Part shown: positions 61,319 to 64,000 of the stretch, piece by piece
How positions within the stretch are numbered: position 1 is the stretch's first letter
How the letters are laid out: every line of letters starts with the position of its first letter
DNA from: Fibrobacter succinogenes
GTDB taxonomy: Bacteria > Fibrobacterota > Fibrobacteria > Fibrobacterales > Fibrobacteraceae
DNA length: 64,000 nt
Assembly (NCBI GenBank): GCA_902800345.1
Contig: CADCDO010000015.1
Location: forward strand, 62,001-126,000
Direction of reading: 5' to 3'
Position numbers and translations under genes: made by a program
The notes under the pieces: generated by a model
What the model was told of the DNA's origin: nothing
What the model saw: only the letters and a program-made list of their open reading frames with translations
The model's database searches: none

Positions 61319-62418
61319 TACTCCACCTCGTAATTGATCGAGTGGCGAAGTCCCTTAATTTTTACATCCGCACCCGGACGGAGACTCACGATACCAGAAA
61401 CAATGACCGTATCACCCGCATCAAGCCCCGAAAGCACTTGCACGGACATCGGCGTGCGCAGTCCTGTTTTGATATGCTTGATTTTAGCCTTGCCGCCTTG
61501 GCTTACAAACACGTAAGCCCCTTCCCTATCGAGAATCATCGCTTCGGAAGGAATCGTAAAGCTCTGCACACCGCTAGACTCCATGGCGACATTCACGCTC
61601 ACAAAGCTCCCCGCAATAAGTTCGCCTTTCGTGTTATCGACTTCCACCATTACACCGCGTGTGCGGCTACTCTCAGAAATCACGGCGTCTAAAGCAGAGA
61701 CAACGCCTTGCTTTTCGACATTGCGTTCAGAATCCTTGAGCGAAATCTTGTCGCCCACCTTGATGACGGATGCATACCGCTGCGGGAGGGCAAACTTCGC
61801 CTTGAGACGATCGACCTCGCTGAGTTCGGCAATCGGCGTCCCGGAGTTGAGCCAGGCGCCCACAGAAACATCCACAAATCCAAGCTTGCCGCTAAACGGC
61901 GCACGGACTTCGGTTTTTGCAAGCTGCGCACGGATGAGTTCCACGCTCGCCTGGGCAGACTTGAGCGAAGCTTCAACCGATTCCAAATCCTGCTTGGTCG
62001 CTCCGTTCTTTTCATAGAGTCCGCGAATGCGCTGCTCCTTCTGTTCGGCGAGCATCTTGTTCGATTCCGCCTGTTTGAGCTGCGCACGGAGCTCCGAATC
62101 GTCAATCTTTGCAAGGAGCGTACCCTTCTTTACGACTGCGCCATCTTTCGCCGTAAGGCTCACCAAACGCCCCGAAGTCGCCGCCGAAAGCGAAACACTG
62201 TTTCTCGGCACGAGCGTCGCCATCGTCTGGAACACCTTGCTTTGCATACCAAGCTCAGCTACATAGCCTTCGACATTCAGCACACGCTGGGCACCGCCCT
62301 TTTTACCACCGGAACCATCTTTACCCCCAGACGCAGGAGCCCCCTTAGCATCATCGCCTTTACTACCACAAGCAGCAAGAAAAAGAGAAGTCAAAGCAAG
62401 AATAAGAAAGTGTTTCAT
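61318..62418 (-). CDS. RND periplasmic adaptor (membrane fusion) lipoprotein
   Basis: 366 residues from ATG 62418, starting MKHFLILALTSLFLAACGSK with lipobox LAAC. A Gly/Lys-rich linker follows, then lipoyl half-motifs (SGRLVSLTAKDGAVVKKGTL, RAPFSGKLGFVDVSVGAWLN), an alpha-hairpin (LKQAESNKMLAEQKEQRIRG) and a beta-barrel part (VGDKISLKDS). The final membrane-proximal part ends GLRHSINYEVE. Same layout as AcrA/MexA. It lies upstream of the pump gene with a strong GGTGGAG ribosome site for the pump inside its end. Confidence 0.94.
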   Translation of the reverse strand: MKHFLILALTSLFLAACGSKGDDAKGAPASGGKDGSGGKKGGAQRVLNVEGYVAELGMQSKVFQTMATLVPRNSVSLSAATSGRLVSLTAKDGAVVKKGTLLAKIDDSELRAQLKQAESNKMLAEQKEQRIRGLYEKNGATKQDLESVEASLKSAQASVELIRAQLAKTEVRAPFSGKLGFVDVSVGAWLNSGTPIAELSEVDRLKAKFALPQRYASVIKVGDKISLKDSERNVEKQGVVSALDAVISESSRTRGVMVEVDNTKGELIAGSFVSVNVAMESSGVQSFTIPSEAMILDREGAYVFVSQGGKAKIKHIKTGLRTPMSVQVLSGLDAGDTVIVSGIVSLRPGADVKIKGLRHSINYEVE

Positions 62419-62574
62419 ATGTAGTTTGAAGTAAAAAGTAGACTGTAGTAGGTGGTTTGATTTTATTCCGTCATTCTGACACCGAAGGTGGAAGAATCCA
62501 AAGCAGTTCAATTTCGCCGATTTAGATGCCTATGGGTTACAATAGGTTGCAAAATCTAGAAAAAAAACTACGCC

Positions 62575-63690
62575 TCAATCCCAACCGAACTCCAAACGGA
62601 TCCAGGCGCTCAAACTTTCAGCATCCGCAAGCGCCTTTTCCTTAACCGGGTGGAAACCATCATTCGGTTCAAACGAAAACCTGTACACCCCCATGATTCC
62701 CTCGCCTTCGAGAGTCGCCTTGGCCACATCCAGATACTGACGGCACTTGACCAAATTTTCCCCATACAACATCGGTCCATCCAATAGCACGATCTTTGCA
62801 TCCGCATGGTAAGAACGAATATTTCGAACAAAATCAACAGTTTTTTTTATAAACATGGTAGAATCGTTTTTGCCGCTTGCAAAATCATTCGTTCCTAAGT
62901 TAATCACGACTATATCCGGATGCCACTGGCCATGATCCCAGAGAACAAACGACGATGATATCGACGATGTTTTGCGGTACATTACGGGCAAGGTTAGCGC
63001 TTTCGAACCGTTCAAGTTGACATAAATTCCGTGCCCACCGCTGCATATGTTATGTTCTTCAGCATGGAGAATTCTTGCCGTTTGCCCTGCATAGCTGTAG
63101 AACGAACTTTCATATATCAACTCAAAATCCTGGCCAGGTACAGGCACCAAGACATCGTCACCACAGGTTATGGAATTTCCGACAAACTCAATTTTACGTT
63201 TAGGCATTGGGGGCAAGAGTTCCTTTTCGGCTTTCCCCAACACGCGCATTCCATACACATACCAATCGCCAAAATTGCTTCCGCTTCTTTTATACAAGGT
63301 GACAACATGCGTATCCAGGGGCAAGCCCGATACCACAGGCACAATAGACGGAGCAGCAAGATCAGAATTCGTCAGAAAAATCAAAGAGGACGGCGTTTCT
63401 TCCCCATCTACAAAGACATCTAAATAAACGTTATTATTCGTCCTCGCATTCAATTCCAGGGCAGTCCCGACAAAAGCAATCGTAATAGAGGATGCAGACC
63501 ACGACAGAATTACGAATTCGCCCTTTTCATAATTAGTCCGTCCAGAAATCCGCAACAAATCCGAGTCATAAGGGACCCAGGTCCATCCATCCTCTAAAGG
63601 TTTATTCGCAAAAGCATCCGAATCAAGCGTACTGTCGCTGCATCCGGCAACAAAAAGCAAAGCAGCAAACAATCCAGCTAAATATTTCAT
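62575..63690 (-). CDS. CE2-like carbohydrate esterase lipoprotein
   Basis: 371 residues from ATG 63690 (MKYLAGLFAALLFVAGC), with lipobox VAGC. An N-terminal beta-sandwich (about 40-140) precedes an SGNH hydrolase domain: FVGNSITCG with catalytic Ser, NICSGGHGI, VVINLGTNDFASG (Asn/Asp) and NDGFHPVKE with catalytic His. The two-domain order is that of family CE2 acetyl esterases, which deacetylate xylan or mannan and fit a fibre-degrading organism. Lipid anchoring suggests the periplasmic or outer-surface face. Confidence 0.88.
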   Translation of the reverse strand: MKYLAGLFAALLFVAGCSDSTLDSDAFANKPLEDGWTWVPYDSDLLRISGRTNYEKGEFVILSWSASSITIAFVGTALELNARTNNNVYLDVFVDGEETPSSLIFLTNSDLAAPSIVPVVSGLPLDTHVVTLYKRSGSNFGDWYVYGMRVLGKAEKELLPPMPKRKIEFVGNSITCGDDVLVPVPGQDFELIYESSFYSYAGQTARILHAEEHNICSGGHGIYVNLNGSKALTLPVMYRKTSSISSSFVLWDHGQWHPDIVVINLGTNDFASGKNDSTMFIKKTVDFVRNIRSYHADAKIVLLDGPMLYGENLVKCRQYLDVAKATLEGEGIMGVYRFSFEPNDGFHPVKEKALADAESLSAWIRLEFGWD

Positions 63691-63757
63691 AAACAGCAAG
63701 TCGGAAACTAATGGTTTGAAGTTCTTTTCCAGAATTACAGCCCCAAAATTTTAGATT

Positions 63758-64000
63758 CTAGAACTTCACGTTCATCAAGAGCCCGCCACCATCTTCAAAG
63801 AACTCGGGAGCAAATTCCAACCGCTGAGAAAAAGACTTGGTCGAAGTCGCACGATAAATACGCACCGCATCGAGTATGGAAATGACGCGGTTCAGAATCA
63901 ACGCACCCACAGAGACCTGGAACACGATCCGGCTCACTCGATAATGACGCATACGGCTCTTGAACTCGTCGATATGCTTTGTCGATTCCGGATTGTCGGA
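63758..64000 (-). CDS. C-terminal part of a DUF5683-like membrane protein (cut by the window edge)
   Basis: Reverse frame open from the window end to a stop at 63758, about 80 visible residues: SDNPESTKHIDEFKSRMRHY, then a hydrophobic stretch QVSVGALILNRVISILDAVR, ending FEDGGGLLMNVKF. The pattern (a helix SxxxxNxxxSxxDA followed by a beta end) resembles the C-terminus of DUF5683 proteins. It cannot be judged further without the missing N-terminal part. Confidence 0.5.
   Translation of the reverse strand, partial: SDNPESTKHIDEFKSRMRHYRVSRIVFQVSVGALILNRVISILDAVRIYRATSTKSFSQRLEFAPEFFEDGGGLLMNVKF

Noticed and set aside
59213..61333. A 706-residue plus-strand frame over the RND permease
   Set aside because: Antisense to an unambiguous RND gene; Arg/His-rich low-complexity product.

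Overview
This window looks like a chromosomal segment of a Fibrobacter species (Fibrobacterota, Gram-negative fibre degrader). The main clues are two proteins with the Fibrobacter-type FISUMP paralogous domain (1-494 and 39556-40677), a CE2-like carbohydrate esterase lipoprotein (62575-63690), an elongation factor G of the spirochaete/mitochondrial EFG1 type, many lipoproteins, and intergenic DNA full of short palindromic repeats. No database search was possible. Functional names rest on motifs read directly in the translations.

Layout. 1-5600: end of a FISUMP lipoprotein, then a TPP riboswitch and thiC, an uncharacterised P-loop ATPase and a degenerate TrmA-like methyltransferase. 5600-14100: a tight cluster with a LysM protein, a 38-residue membrane protein, a histidine kinase, a response regulator, a large TPR/beta-propeller protein and an oligopeptide-binding lipoprotein. 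14100-22500: pssA, a reverse-strand group (ruvC, a VanY-like peptidase, an MpaA-like peptidase), then a coupled trio of primase/helicase-like protein, glycosyltransferase and LtaS-like phosphotransferase. 22500-29600: a truncated tRNA-Pro, small secreted proteins, a HAD phosphatase, three related AgmX/TonB-like lipoproteins and a PD-(D/E)XK-like protein. Two copies of a striking 217-bp three-dyad element lie in front of these last genes. 29600-36800: miaB with a 32-bp minisatellite grown from its own 3' end, a SPOR protein, a truncated tRNA-Leu fused to a headless gene, panD, a flotillin and two tandem paralogues. 36800-47400: a LytR_C-type lipoprotein, rsfS, argS, a FISUMP protein, purU, a membrane protein, pyrE, an envelope pair, a DEAD-box helicase and map. 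47400-48750: a CRISPR-Cas graveyard. 48900-58100: an EcsC-like trio, a polytopic membrane protein, fusA, two lipoproteins, mazG, dprA and an FtsB-like protein. 58200-64000: an RND pump with its adaptor, a CE2 esterase, and a membrane protein cut by the window edge.

Most genes are housekeeping, RNA modification or cell-envelope genes, apparently in short coupled operons. Accessory signal lies in the intergenic DNA. There are at least three dispersed repeat families, one with differing but still paired stems in constant flanks placed just after stop codons. There are also two end-truncated tRNAs, a decayed CRISPR locus mixing I-E-like and II-C-like parts, and the paired dyad arrays. The dyad arrays are the best candidate for an undescribed element: six 37-bp dyads occur as two sets of three, with identical 85- and 95-bp offsets, each upstream of a reverse-strand transcription unit that contains an AgmX-like lipoprotein.
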